Positions 35,601 to 44,021 of a stretch of DNA of 64,000 nucleotides are shown here, in pieces; the first letter of the stretch is position 1, and every line of letters begins with the position of its first letter. The stretch is from an uncultured Rhizobium sp. (GTDB lineage Bacteria; Pseudomonadota; Alphaproteobacteria; Rhizobiales; Rhizobiaceae), in contig CAMFIF010000015.1 in NCBI GenBank assembly GCA_945952415.1, forward strand, positions 35,529 to 99,528. Direction: 5' to 3'. Both the position numbers and the translations under genes were made by a program. Under the pieces are notes generated by a model that made no database searches, was not told where the DNA came from, and saw nothing but the letters and a program-made list of their open reading frames with translations.

Positions 35601-37516
35601 TCATCCCCGCGTGGGCGGGGAATACTGGTACGCATCCGACGTTCTGGCACGGGAAGCCGGTTCATCCCCGCGTGGGCGGGGAATACCGGTCCGATTGAAA
35701 TAGACGACGCAAAGCGGGCGGTTCATCCCCGCGTGGGCGGGGAATACGTCAGGGGCAGCGTAATTCGAATCGGGAATTCCGGTTCATCCCCGCGTGGGCG
35801 GGGAATACTTTGCTCAAACGGTTTCAATCCGCCGCCATGCCGGTTCATCCCCGCGTGGGCGGGGAATACGGCAACACTAAGGGCCGCTCTTTTGATCAGA
35901 CCGGTTCATCCCCGCGTGGGCGGGGAATACTACAAGGTCAGTGTGGCGGGTATTGCTACCAGCGGTTCATCCCCGCGTGGGCGGGGAATACAAATTCAGT
36001 ACATCAAGGCGTTCTGACGCCATCGGTTCATCCCCGCGTGGGCGGGGAATACTGCGCGGCAAGAAAAGTGGCTGCCTGTAACGCCGGTTCATCCCCGCGT
36101 GGGCGGGGAATACCGCACCCACGAATATCTTTGCATTCCTCAAGCCGGTTCATCCCCGCGTGGGCGGGGAATACACACGTTCTTTCGGCTCCTGAAGCCA
36201 GTGGTCCGGTTCATCCCCGCGTGGGCGGGGAATACGTCCTAACGTCAAGCGGCGTTTCCAAAAATCGCGGTTCATCCCCGCGTGGGCGGGGAATACCTGC
36301 CCGGCCGGGTTTGTAGCCTGTGCACCTCCGGTTCATCCCCGCGTGGGCGGGGAATACCTTGACGCGGGGTTCAAGCCCGTTGATGGTTTCGGTTCATCCC
36401 CGCGTGGGCGGGGAATACATCAATGTGATTTCACGGAACATAGTTGCATCCGGTTCATCCCCGCGTGGGCGGGGAATACTCAAGGGCCTCTTCATCAACG
36501 ATGAACATTTGCGGTTCATCCCCGCGTGGGCGGGGAATACATCTGCTGGACAGCCTCAGAATACCCATCCCGCGGTTCATCCCCGCGTGGGCGGGGAATA
36601 CGGTGACCCCGCCGGGTGGAGTGGTGCTGGACCCGGTTCATCCCCGCGTGGGCGGGGAATACGAGCCGCTGCTCGGGCCTCTCCGCCTGCAATTCGGTTC
36701 ATCCCCGCGTGGGCGGGGAATACCGGACAAAGACACAGGGCTTGGATACTATAATCGGTTCATCCCCGCGTGGGCGGGGAATACGGTGCTATGATCAACA
36801 CACCAATACCCGCTGTCGGTTCATCCCCGCGTGGGCGGGGAATACTGCCTTGAATGGGAAGACGAGTTCCGCAAGCGCGGTTCATCCCCGCGTGGGCGGG
36901 GAATACGCGGTGGAGAAGAGCACCGGGCCGAAAATAGCCGGTTCATCCCCGCGTGGGCGGGGAATACGTCAAGCGTCCCATATAACGCTGTCTTGCAACC
37001 GGTTCATCCCCGCGTGGGCGGGGAATACCCTAGAGGCCGGTTTTCCGGGCATTTGAAGGCCGGTTCATCCCCGCGTGGGCGGGGAATACAGCTTTTGCCT
37101 CTTCTCGCTTTGCCCGCTCTACGGTTCATCCCCGCGTGGGCGGGGAATACCTATCGGACCGAAGGCAAGCCGGACGCGGCAGCGGTTCATCCCCGCGTGG
37201 GCGGGGAATACATTCACATGGACCTGAATTTTCCGGACATTCCCGGTTCATCCCCGCGTGGGCGGGGAATACCCCGAAACCATGCATCTGCGCATGCTCT
37301 CGGCCGGTTCATCCCCGCGTGGGCGGGGAATACGGGCATTCCTGCAGCGGTTCTTCGGCTATTGCCGGTTCATCCCCGCGTGGGCGGGGAATACGTGGTG
37401 CCGATCTTCGCCCCTTCCACCGCAAACGGTTCATCCCCGCGTGGGCGGGGAATACGAAAAATCGGGCGGTTGACCTGGTTACGCCGGCGGTTCATCCCCG
37501 CGTGGGCGGGGAATAC
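32613..37516 (-). CRISPR. Type I-E CRISPR array, 81 repeats and 80 spacers
   Basis: Repeats of 29 nt recur every 61 bp (80 intervals: 77 of 61, two of 62, one of 54). On the minus strand the repeat starts GTATTCCCCGCC, forms the CCCCGC/GCGGGG hairpin and ends with the 8-nt handle ATGAACCG, the type I-E form. Transcription is therefore leftward, with the leader at the right and the newest spacers near 37488. Spacers are 32 nt except two of 33 (before the repeats at 33523 and 35537) and one of 25 (33008-33032). One repeat (near 35109) has an internal G-to-A change on the plus strand. The last base of the repeat is G in 75 copies and another base in six. The trailer-end repeat is not degenerate. 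Three families of related spacers are visible. Confidence 0.99.
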
Positions 37517-37615
37517 CCTTCAAATAAGCATCTGATAATTCGACGCTTTTTGCAACAGCTTTTGGCTACCGGCAAAAAGCGCAGATCTAAACGATGTCAA
37601 AGAGCTTTGTCGGCT
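37517..37615 (-). promoter_or_regulatory. CRISPR leader
   Basis: This 99-bp stretch between the cas2 stop and the first repeat is A+T-richer than its surroundings. It contains an IHF consensus match next to the repeat. Further out is a perfect 10-bp inverted repeat, CGCTTTTTGC at 37544-37553 and GCAAAAAGCG at 37572-37581, which could be a terminator for the cas operon or an integration motif. The array promoter should lie here or in the end of cas2. Confidence 0.75.
37525..37537 (-). promoter_or_regulatory. IHF binding site in the leader
   Basis: On the minus strand TATCAGATGCTTA fits WATCARNNNNTTR at every defined position. It lies 9-21 bp from the first repeat. In the E. coli type I-E system IHF binds at this distance and bends the leader so that Cas1-Cas2 inserts spacers at the leader-repeat junction. 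Confidence 0.7.
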
Positions 37616-38873
<1,258 letters not shown>

Positions 38874-38875
38874 CG

Positions 38876-39628
38876 TCAACCGGGCCGCTTGATAAGCATC
38901 AGGCCACAGCCGAATGCCTTGCCCCGGCCGAACCCGGCAGCGACGCGGCGTCCGAACGGCTCCGGGTCCGTAACCTCGAGCGTGCCCGCGAGCCGCGCCA
39001 CCCCCAGTTTCGGACTATTCCTGCGGCGGCCTCCGACGATGAGGATATCCTGATCGAGCAGATCGGGTGCGCCCTTCAGGCAAAAGCCGTTCCGCTGCCC
39101 TTGCCCGTCCAGCCAGTCTTTAAGCGCCGCGGCGGCGAGCCGCTCCTTCGCCAAACCGCGCGGGCGCTCTGCGGTTCCCGCTTCACGAAGCGCATCGGCC
39201 ACCACATCGATACGCTTGCGGCCCTGTCGTCCCATTCCGGAATCCAGCTGACGGTCAACCGTTGCGTTGACGAGCAGATCGAAGACCAGCCGATCACCCG
39301 GTGCGAACCGGGGCTTCCAGGGCTTCGACTCGATGGAAAAAAATGCGCTGTCATCGCGCGGACGCGGGCCGAGCAGGTAGAAGGCATCGGTGCCAGCCGC
39401 ATCAGGTGCGCGCCGCCACAGGAATGCCGCCTTGTCCGCACCGGTTGGCAAGGAGGGCTTTCCGGCCTCCTGCATCTCGGGCGGCATCAACGTCCAGAGC
39501 AGCCGATGCGTGGTGTCGAGGCCTCGTCCATCCCCCGCATTGCCGAGCAGGATCTCGATCAGCGGAGCTACATCCGGCGCATCACGGCGGAGCGTGGCGC
39601 GGGTAAACCACAGGTCGGCAGTGCTCAT
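38876..39628 (-). CDS. cas6e: crRNA-processing endoribonuclease Cas6e (CasE)
   Basis: A 250-residue Cas6e of the RAMP superfamily. It starts MSTADLWFTRATLRRDAPD, contains the catalytic-side HRLLWTLM segment (the His of Cas6e), and the C-terminal glycine-rich loop VAAGFGRGKAFGCGLMLIKR. It cuts each repeat at the base of its hairpin, leaving the 8-nt 5' handle. Its start overlaps cas5e by 4 bp (ATGA). Confidence 0.95.
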   Translation of the reverse strand: MSTADLWFTRATLRRDAPDVAPLIEILLGNAGDGRGLDTTHRLLWTLMPPEMQEAGKPSLPTGADKAAFLWRRAPDAAGTDAFYLLGPRPRDDSAFFSIESKPWKPRFAPGDRLVFDLLVNATVDRQLDSGMGRQGRKRIDVVADALREAGTAERPRGLAKERLAAAALKDWLDGQGQRNGFCLKGAPDLLDQDILIVGGRRRNSPKLGVARLAGTLEVTDPEPFGRRVAAGFGRGKAFGCGLMLIKRPG

Positions 39629-40353
39629 GTCCTTTCCTCCGGATTGTGTTCCTGCGGCAGGCGCCACTCCTCCCGCTCGCCGAAGGTCCAGCGTATGGAG
39701 CGATCACGCGGATCGTCACGGCGAAGATGGCGGGAGGCGCGATTGGCGCCCGGCGCGTCGCCGCGCTCTTCGAGGCTGAATTCTCGCGCCATGCGCTTTA
39801 CAAGAAACGGCGTACGCTCCGCATGATCTGCAAATGCGTCCCGGACATCCTCGCGATCGAGGATGAGGGGATTGAAGGGATGGGCGGGCGGGCAGGAGCG
39901 ACGACCGACATAAGGTGCGAAAAGCGGGCGCCGAAAGGCTTCGGCTAGTTCCTCAAGCGTCAGCCTGCCCGGCATCACCGACAGGCGGTACGCCGCCTGC
40001 CAGAGACCATCGGCTCGATAACCGCGGCGCGTGATCGAGGTTGCGAGATGGTCCCGATCCTCAAGGGCATCTGCCCGGGTGCGTGCACCCTTGGCCGATT
40101 GGCTCAGGGACTGGAAGGTGTGAAAATCGGCGAGAGACTCGCCGGGTTCATGGAGCGCCGCTGCCGTCACCAAGGCCGTGGCGAGGGCTGCCTGTCCCTC
40201 GCCATCGGTGCGTTCGACACCCAGCACCGCACCGGCCAGCCCGATCAGGGCCGAACGGGTCGGCATGTCGGTAGAGTGACGTGCGGCATTGCCCGGGCTG
40301 TCGCCAAAGCTCGCAAAAGGTGCCTTGAGCACTATGACCAGCCACTTGGCCAT
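39625..40353 (-). CDS. cas5e: Cascade subunit Cas5e (CasD)
   Basis: A 242-residue Cas5 RAMP protein. It begins MAKWLVIVLKAPFASFGDSP and includes DMPTRSALIGLAGAVLGVER, typical of CasD, which caps the 5' handle of crRNA in Cascade. The ATG at 40353 overlaps the cas7e stop by one base, and a GTG one codon upstream is an alternative. The C-terminus is longer and more basic than in E. coli. Confidence 0.94.
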   Translation of the reverse strand: MAKWLVIVLKAPFASFGDSPGNAARHSTDMPTRSALIGLAGAVLGVERTDGEGQAALATALVTAAALHEPGESLADFHTFQSLSQSAKGARTRADALEDRDHLATSITRRGYRADGLWQAAYRLSVMPGRLTLEELAEAFRRPLFAPYVGRRSCPPAHPFNPLILDREDVRDAFADHAERTPFLVKRMAREFSLEERGDAPGANRASRHLRRDDPRDRSIRWTFGEREEWRLPQEHNPEERT

Positions 40354-41417
40354 CACAATCCCTCCGCGGCGAAGGCCGCAAGCTGGGCGAGAGACAAGGA
40401 TTTCTCGTTTCCCACCTCGAGGATAGCAGGAGGAACATCCGCATCGTCGCCATAAATATCCCGGAAGCTCTTGCGCTCCTGTTCCAGTTTGGCGATGGCC
40501 TTGGCGACGATATCCGGTCCCGTGACCGGCACGGTGAAGGCTCCCGACAGATTGAGGGGCTGCTGGTCACCCTTCAGCGCCAGGATGTAGCGGGCGCGGG
40601 CGTGATTGGCGAAGGAATTGATCTTGCCTGTCGGAACCGCCATCGCGGCAGCCCGCACCAGCGCATCGAGCCCCCGGGCGGCCAGCACCTTGTCACCGCC
40701 AAGGTTCTTCGTCAGCAGATCGCGGTTCACGCAGACATAAAGATAATAGACGCCCGACCCGAAGCCGGTTTCGCCGATAAAGCCTGCGCCCGCATCCTCA
40801 TCCTTTCCCTTGAGATCATCGACCGCGGTATAAAAATCGTCTCCGATAGCGACCCCATTGACTGTGAAGGCATGGGCGACCTGAACGGCGGCATCCCGGT
40901 TCAGGTCGGCATTGTCGGCCAGCATGCGGCCGAACATGGCGATATCGACAGCCCCATCCGCAGGGCGCATGACCATCCGGGCGAGGTCTTTCTCCTTCGG
41001 AAGCGTTTCGCCCGCATAACGCCTTTCGGCGAGATCGAGGGCGGCGGCGCGCTCGTCCGGCGAGATGAAGGCCAGTTGGGCGGTGCGGGCGAGATCCGAT
41101 TTCCTTTCCGTTTCCAACTTGCCGAAGACCGTCACGATCTCCTTGGCGATGTCTATGGCCTGATTCGCCGGAGCCCCCATGTCTTTCAGATGGGCGATGA
41201 TTACTTCGCCCATGCGCTGGGTCCGTTCGCCGAGATGCCCTGCAAGGGATGTGCGGAAAACTTCATGCGTCCGGATCGCGCGCTTGATCGCCTGGCTGGA
41301 AATGCGCTGACGCTCCACCCCACCGATCCTGGCGGATTTGGGCCGCCCGAGATCGTCGCGGTTGGGATTGGAAATGGGATAATCGGTCAAAATATGCAGT
41401 TGCAGGAAGCGGCTCAT
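40353..41417 (-). CDS. cas7e: Cascade backbone subunit Cas7e (CasC/Cse4)
   Basis: A 354-residue Cas7. The N-terminus FLQLHILTDYPISNPNRDDL and SQAIKRAIRTHEVF are family hallmarks, and GVYYLYVCVNRDLL is also conserved. Six copies form the filament that holds crRNA and flips out every sixth base of the guide-target pairing. It overlaps cse2 by 4 bp. Confidence 0.96.
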   Translation of the reverse strand: MSRFLQLHILTDYPISNPNRDDLGRPKSARIGGVERQRISSQAIKRAIRTHEVFRTSLAGHLGERTQRMGEVIIAHLKDMGAPANQAIDIAKEIVTVFGKLETERKSDLARTAQLAFISPDERAAALDLAERRYAGETLPKEKDLARMVMRPADGAVDIAMFGRMLADNADLNRDAAVQVAHAFTVNGVAIGDDFYTAVDDLKGKDEDAGAGFIGETGFGSGVYYLYVCVNRDLLTKNLGGDKVLAARGLDALVRAAAMAVPTGKINSFANHARARYILALKGDQQPLNLSGAFTVPVTGPDIVAKAIAKLEQERKSFRDIYGDDADVPPAILEVGNEKSLSLAQLAAFAAEGL

Positions 41418-41998
41418 GCGGCGGTCTCCTCGGTTGAAATGGCGTTGGTTTCGGATGAACTGGATTCAAATGGATGGCCGAAATAGTCGTAGGTCCAGCG
41501 TCGGCGGGCTTTTTCACCCCAGTAGAGAATGTCTTCAACGAAGGCGTAGAGGTTAACCTCCTCGTCCCGCGCCATCAGCAGCGCACGGCGGAGCGTCGTC
41601 ATGATCTCGGTTTCGTCTCCGCGATCGAGCGCGCCGATGAGCACCTGAAACCGAAGCGGCTTCAGAACATAGTCCGACGTATCCTGCTGCTTGCCCAGCA
41701 TACGCATCAGCCGCTTCCCGCTTGAACGGTCGGTTTTCCGGCCCGCCAGAAGGCCCGCTATCATGGCAACACGCCGGAAGCGATGGGCTTCGAAGTCTGA
41801 ACCATCGGCATTCATCCTGCGCAGGAAATCGTGAAATGCGGGCTCCAGCTCAACATCCGCTGGTGAGGCCGCCCGGCGCAATCGCGCCCGCGCTCCGGCA
41901 TCGCCGCGCCTGTTCTTTTCCTCGTCTGGATAAAGCGCCCGCCAGGCTTTGATGATTGCTTCCACTTTCGGGTTTCTTTCAATTGCAGGAATTGTCAT
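41414..41998 (-). CDS. cse2: Cascade small subunit Cse2 (CasB)
   Basis: A 194-residue helical protein. RARLRRAASPADVELEPAF and RFRRVAMIAGLL are recognisable, with RLMRMLGKQQDTSDYVLKPLRFQVLIGA in the C-terminal half (residues about 108-135). A dimer of Cse2 stabilises the displaced DNA strand of the R-loop. It overlaps both neighbours by 4 bp (ATGA), so Cascade stoichiometry is probably coupled through translation. Confidence 0.93.
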   Translation of the reverse strand: MTIPAIERNPKVEAIIKAWRALYPDEEKNRRGDAGARARLRRAASPADVELEPAFHDFLRRMNADGSDFEAHRFRRVAMIAGLLAGRKTDRSSGKRLMRMLGKQQDTSDYVLKPLRFQVLIGALDRGDETEIMTTLRRALLMARDEEVNLYAFVEDILYWGEKARRRWTYDYFGHPFESSSSETNAISTEETAA

Positions 41999-43650
41999 GC
42001 CACATCTCCCTTTGTGCGCTTGCGGGCTGATTTGGGTTCTGACGGTTGAAGGATGCCGAGATCGGAAGCAATCTTGCCGATGTTCCGGAGCTGCACATCA
42101 AGGCGCCGGTGCTCCTCGACAACGGCTTCGATCCGGTTGAACCGGGCGGGATCGGCGAGCGCCGGGGCCGTATGGATGTCGTAAATCCGAAGGGCCGTTT
42201 CTCGCAGCGTCCTCAACCATCCTTTCTTCAGGGTCTGGTCGTCGGGCGCATTTTGTTCGGCGATGGCACGGATGTGATCATGAAAGGCTGTTTCCGTGTC
42301 GGCGAAGAAGGCGTCGGTGGCTTCCGCGAACAGTCCGGTCTCCGTCGATTTTGCCTGTCCGGAGAACAGGGCTTGGTTCAGCGCCCTGCGCAACAGGCCG
42401 ACGACCCTGTCCGCGCTGTCGGCCAAGGAGACGGCCAGATCGGCAAGGCGCTGCGCGGACTGCTCGTCCGCGGCGATGTAGAGCGGCTGGACAGAATAGA
42501 GGTAAGTCTCGGCCTCCATGTTGTTCATGGACCAGCCGGAGGCCAGCATACGCAGTGTCTTGCCGCGCATCGCTTCGGCGGCAGGACCGTTCAGGACCGC
42601 TTTCACAACCGCAGCGGGAGAGGCGATATTACCCTTATCAACCCGGCCAACCGTCATGCCGACCCAATCGCGGTACCCCAGACGGCTGGCCTTAGGTTTA
42701 ACGCTGTAGGGTGGGTTGTCTTTAAGCTGGCGATAGGGCGTGAGTGGGTGGGTCCAGACAGAATAGTTCATGCCCCACGGCTTCTGAATGAAGCCGGTGA
42801 CCAGCGGCCCTGTTTCCCCGGTCATCGGACACTGCCCCTCCCCCCCGACAACGAGTCGAATACGCCGCGGCATGCCGAAGAAGGCCTGTGCCGGATGAAC
42901 GGCAGGATCAGCCTCAGCAATCTCCCGGGGCGGTTTCCCTTCGGAGGTGATCGTCGGGCGAAGCCAGGGAAGCACACGGCCGAGATCGGCATCGTGAAGC
43001 GCGTTCTCCCGGTTGAATTGGACCGGAAGATTGGCGAGAAGCATGCGCAGAAGCGGCACGGGCGCATTGTTGCTGATCGGCAGCACGAGTGTCGTCATCG
43101 GGCCGCCGCCGCGCATGGACGTCCGGTTCCCTGCCCCACCCGATGGCGCAAATTGCTGTAGTGTATAGAGCGCGATTGCCGCCGCTTTCAGACCAAGCCC
43201 GGGAAAACGATCCCGGTGGGTCAAGAGATCGGCATTCTTCTTCTGCCCGTTGACGCCGGGCGTATCGATCAGCAGGGCTTCGGCGGCATTCGGCTCTCCG
43301 GCCAGTTCCTCGAAATCCTGACAGAACCGGGGGCCCTTGCCGTTTTTATCGCCGAGCAGATTGAAGTGGGACCGGAGCGCCATGATACGCGCCGGCACAT
43401 CGGTTTCCGCCTCGCCATGCCAGATGTCCAGCCAGTCATCCGGCTTTGCCGGTTTGTAAACAAGGGACAGAATCCCGATGCACAATTCGATACACGCAAT
43501 GTTGAAATCGGCACGCGGCCAGTCGAAGGAAACCGCGAAATCGCCGTGCTCGACCAGAAGGTCGGAAAAGGTCATCCAGGCCTTGCCGCCCGATGCCTTG
43601 ATGACGGGAAAAACTGGATCGGTGAGTATGTTGAGCTGGGGAACAGACAT
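41995..43650 (-). CDS. cse1: Cascade large subunit Cse1 (Cas8e, CasA)
   Basis: A 551-residue Cas8e. It starts MSVPQLNILTDPVFPVI, has the loop region FNLLGDKNGKGPRFCQDFEEL and GAGNRTSMRGGGPMTTLVLP (landmarks near residues 92-112 and 195-215), and a C-terminal four-helix bundle. It reads the PAM and recruits Cas3. AGGAG is 9 nt upstream of the ATG. It is the first gene of the Cascade-adaptation operon, separated from cas3 by 371 bp that contain the crRNA-like element and predicted promoter. Confidence 0.95.
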   Translation of the reverse strand: MSVPQLNILTDPVFPVIKASGGKAWMTFSDLLVEHGDFAVSFDWPRADFNIACIELCIGILSLVYKPAKPDDWLDIWHGEAETDVPARIMALRSHFNLLGDKNGKGPRFCQDFEELAGEPNAAEALLIDTPGVNGQKKNADLLTHRDRFPGLGLKAAAIALYTLQQFAPSGGAGNRTSMRGGGPMTTLVLPISNNAPVPLLRMLLANLPVQFNRENALHDADLGRVLPWLRPTITSEGKPPREIAEADPAVHPAQAFFGMPRRIRLVVGGEGQCPMTGETGPLVTGFIQKPWGMNYSVWTHPLTPYRQLKDNPPYSVKPKASRLGYRDWVGMTVGRVDKGNIASPAAVVKAVLNGPAAEAMRGKTLRMLASGWSMNNMEAETYLYSVQPLYIAADEQSAQRLADLAVSLADSADRVVGLLRRALNQALFSGQAKSTETGLFAEATDAFFADTETAFHDHIRAIAEQNAPDDQTLKKGWLRTLRETALRIYDIHTAPALADPARFNRIEAVVEEHRRLDVQLRNIGKIASDLGILQPSEPKSARKRTKGDVA

Positions 43651-43739
43651 GAATATGCGCTCCTACAATCTCCAGTGCGCATAGGCGCTCTGGACAAAAC
43701 CAACGAAAATCGTTTATTGAGCGCAGCAGGGAGCTGCGC

Positions 43740-43760
43740 TTACTTGGGTAAGACGCCCAT
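43740..43760 (-). other. Six-codon mini-ORF with strong ribosome binding site, followed by a hairpin
   Basis: On the minus strand ATG GGC GTC TTA CCC AAG TAA is preceded by GAGAGGTGG at a good distance. Its stop codon runs into a perfect 8-bp hairpin (AGCGCAGC/GCTGCGCT, 43720-43740). It lies in the 5' leader of the cse1 operon downstream of the predicted promoter. TTA is a very uncommon leucine codon in GC-rich genomes. The layout recalls the mini-ORF toxins of CreTA modules or a leader peptide; neither is proven. Confidence 0.4.
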
Positions 43761-43830
43761 GTGGGTCCACCTCTCGACTTCTATGCAATCAGGCACCGAC
43801 CGCGAAATCTGAGCCTGTATGCTGTTTAGG

Positions 43831-43867
43831 AATGGCGGCTGTGTGTACTATTCACGCAGCCGCCATT
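43831..43867. repeat. Perfect 11-bp inverted repeat in the cse1 leader
   Basis: AATGGCGGCTG at 43831-43841 and CAGCCGCCATT at 43857-43867 are exact inverse complements around a 15-nt loop. It lies at or just after the predicted start of transcription. No T-run follows, so a plain terminator is unlikely; it could be an operator or an RNA structure. Confidence 0.7.
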
Positions 43868-43869
43868 TT

Positions 43870-43898
43870 CTTTTAGGGGATTCTAAAGGAGTCGTCAA
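43870..43898 (-). promoter_or_regulatory. Predicted promoter of the cse1-cas2 operon
   Basis: On the minus strand TTGACG (43898-43893), a 17-nt spacer and TAAAAG (43875-43870). The -35 is near consensus and the -10 matches four of six positions. Transcription would start near 43863, leaving a leader of about 213 nt before cse1. The -35 box overlaps the end of the site matched by the crRNA-like spacer. Confidence 0.5.
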
Positions 43899-43931
43899 CC
43901 CCCCTTTTAATCACCCCAAGGCTACCAACTT
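43897..43931 (-). promoter_or_regulatory. Protospacer-like target of the crRNA-like RNA, with AAG PAM
   Basis: On the minus strand AAG (43931-43929) is followed by TTGGTAGCCTTGGGGTG. The spacer of the element at 43956-43987 matches positions 1-17 of this site except position 12. Mismatches resume at 18. The 32-nt footprint ends at 43897, overlapping the predicted -35 box by 2 bp. The partial match fits binding and repression rather than cleavage. Confidence 0.7.
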
Positions 43932-44016
43932 GTCCCCGCGCGGACGGGGAGCGGCGCCAACACTGGCGTGCACCCGAAGGCTACCAACGGGTCATCCCCG
44001 CGTGGGCGGAGGACTC
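43929..44016 (-). ncRNA. crRNA-like regulatory RNA (CreR/CreA-like degenerate mini-CRISPR)
   Basis: In transcript orientation a first pseudo-repeat (44016-43988) matches the array repeat at 24 of 29 positions, keeps the hairpin through a G-T wobble, and ends in handle ATGACCCG (7 of 8). A 32-nt spacer follows (43987-43956), then a second pseudo-repeat (43955-43929) that keeps the CCCCG/CGGGG stem but has lost the handle, ending in AAG. It starts 5 nt after the cas3 stop on the same strand, so it could be made from the 3' end of the cas3 mRNA and cut by Cas6e. CreR and CreA RNAs, known from several CRISPR types, have this form and guide the Cas complex to a promoter. Confidence 0.7.
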
Positions 44017-44021
44017 CATCC

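Noticed and set aside
32543-37535. Many long open frames across the CRISPR array with RFIPAWAGNT, SSPRGRGI and VHPRVGGEY repeats
   Set aside because: They are translations of the CRISPR repeat in three frames; the 61-bp period and conserved repeat explain them fully.
43831-43867. Terminator between cas3 and cse1
   Set aside because: The 11-bp inverted repeat has no T-run on either strand, and a terminator here would cut off the cse1 operon from the predicted promoter.
43918-43990. The matching spacer seed and target could be a simple 59-bp tandem duplication
   Set aside because: A duplication may be how it arose, but it does not explain the exact AAG at the target versus CCG at the guide, the mismatches at positions 12 and 18, or the overlap with the -35 box. 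Kept as the main alternative to selection for regulation.
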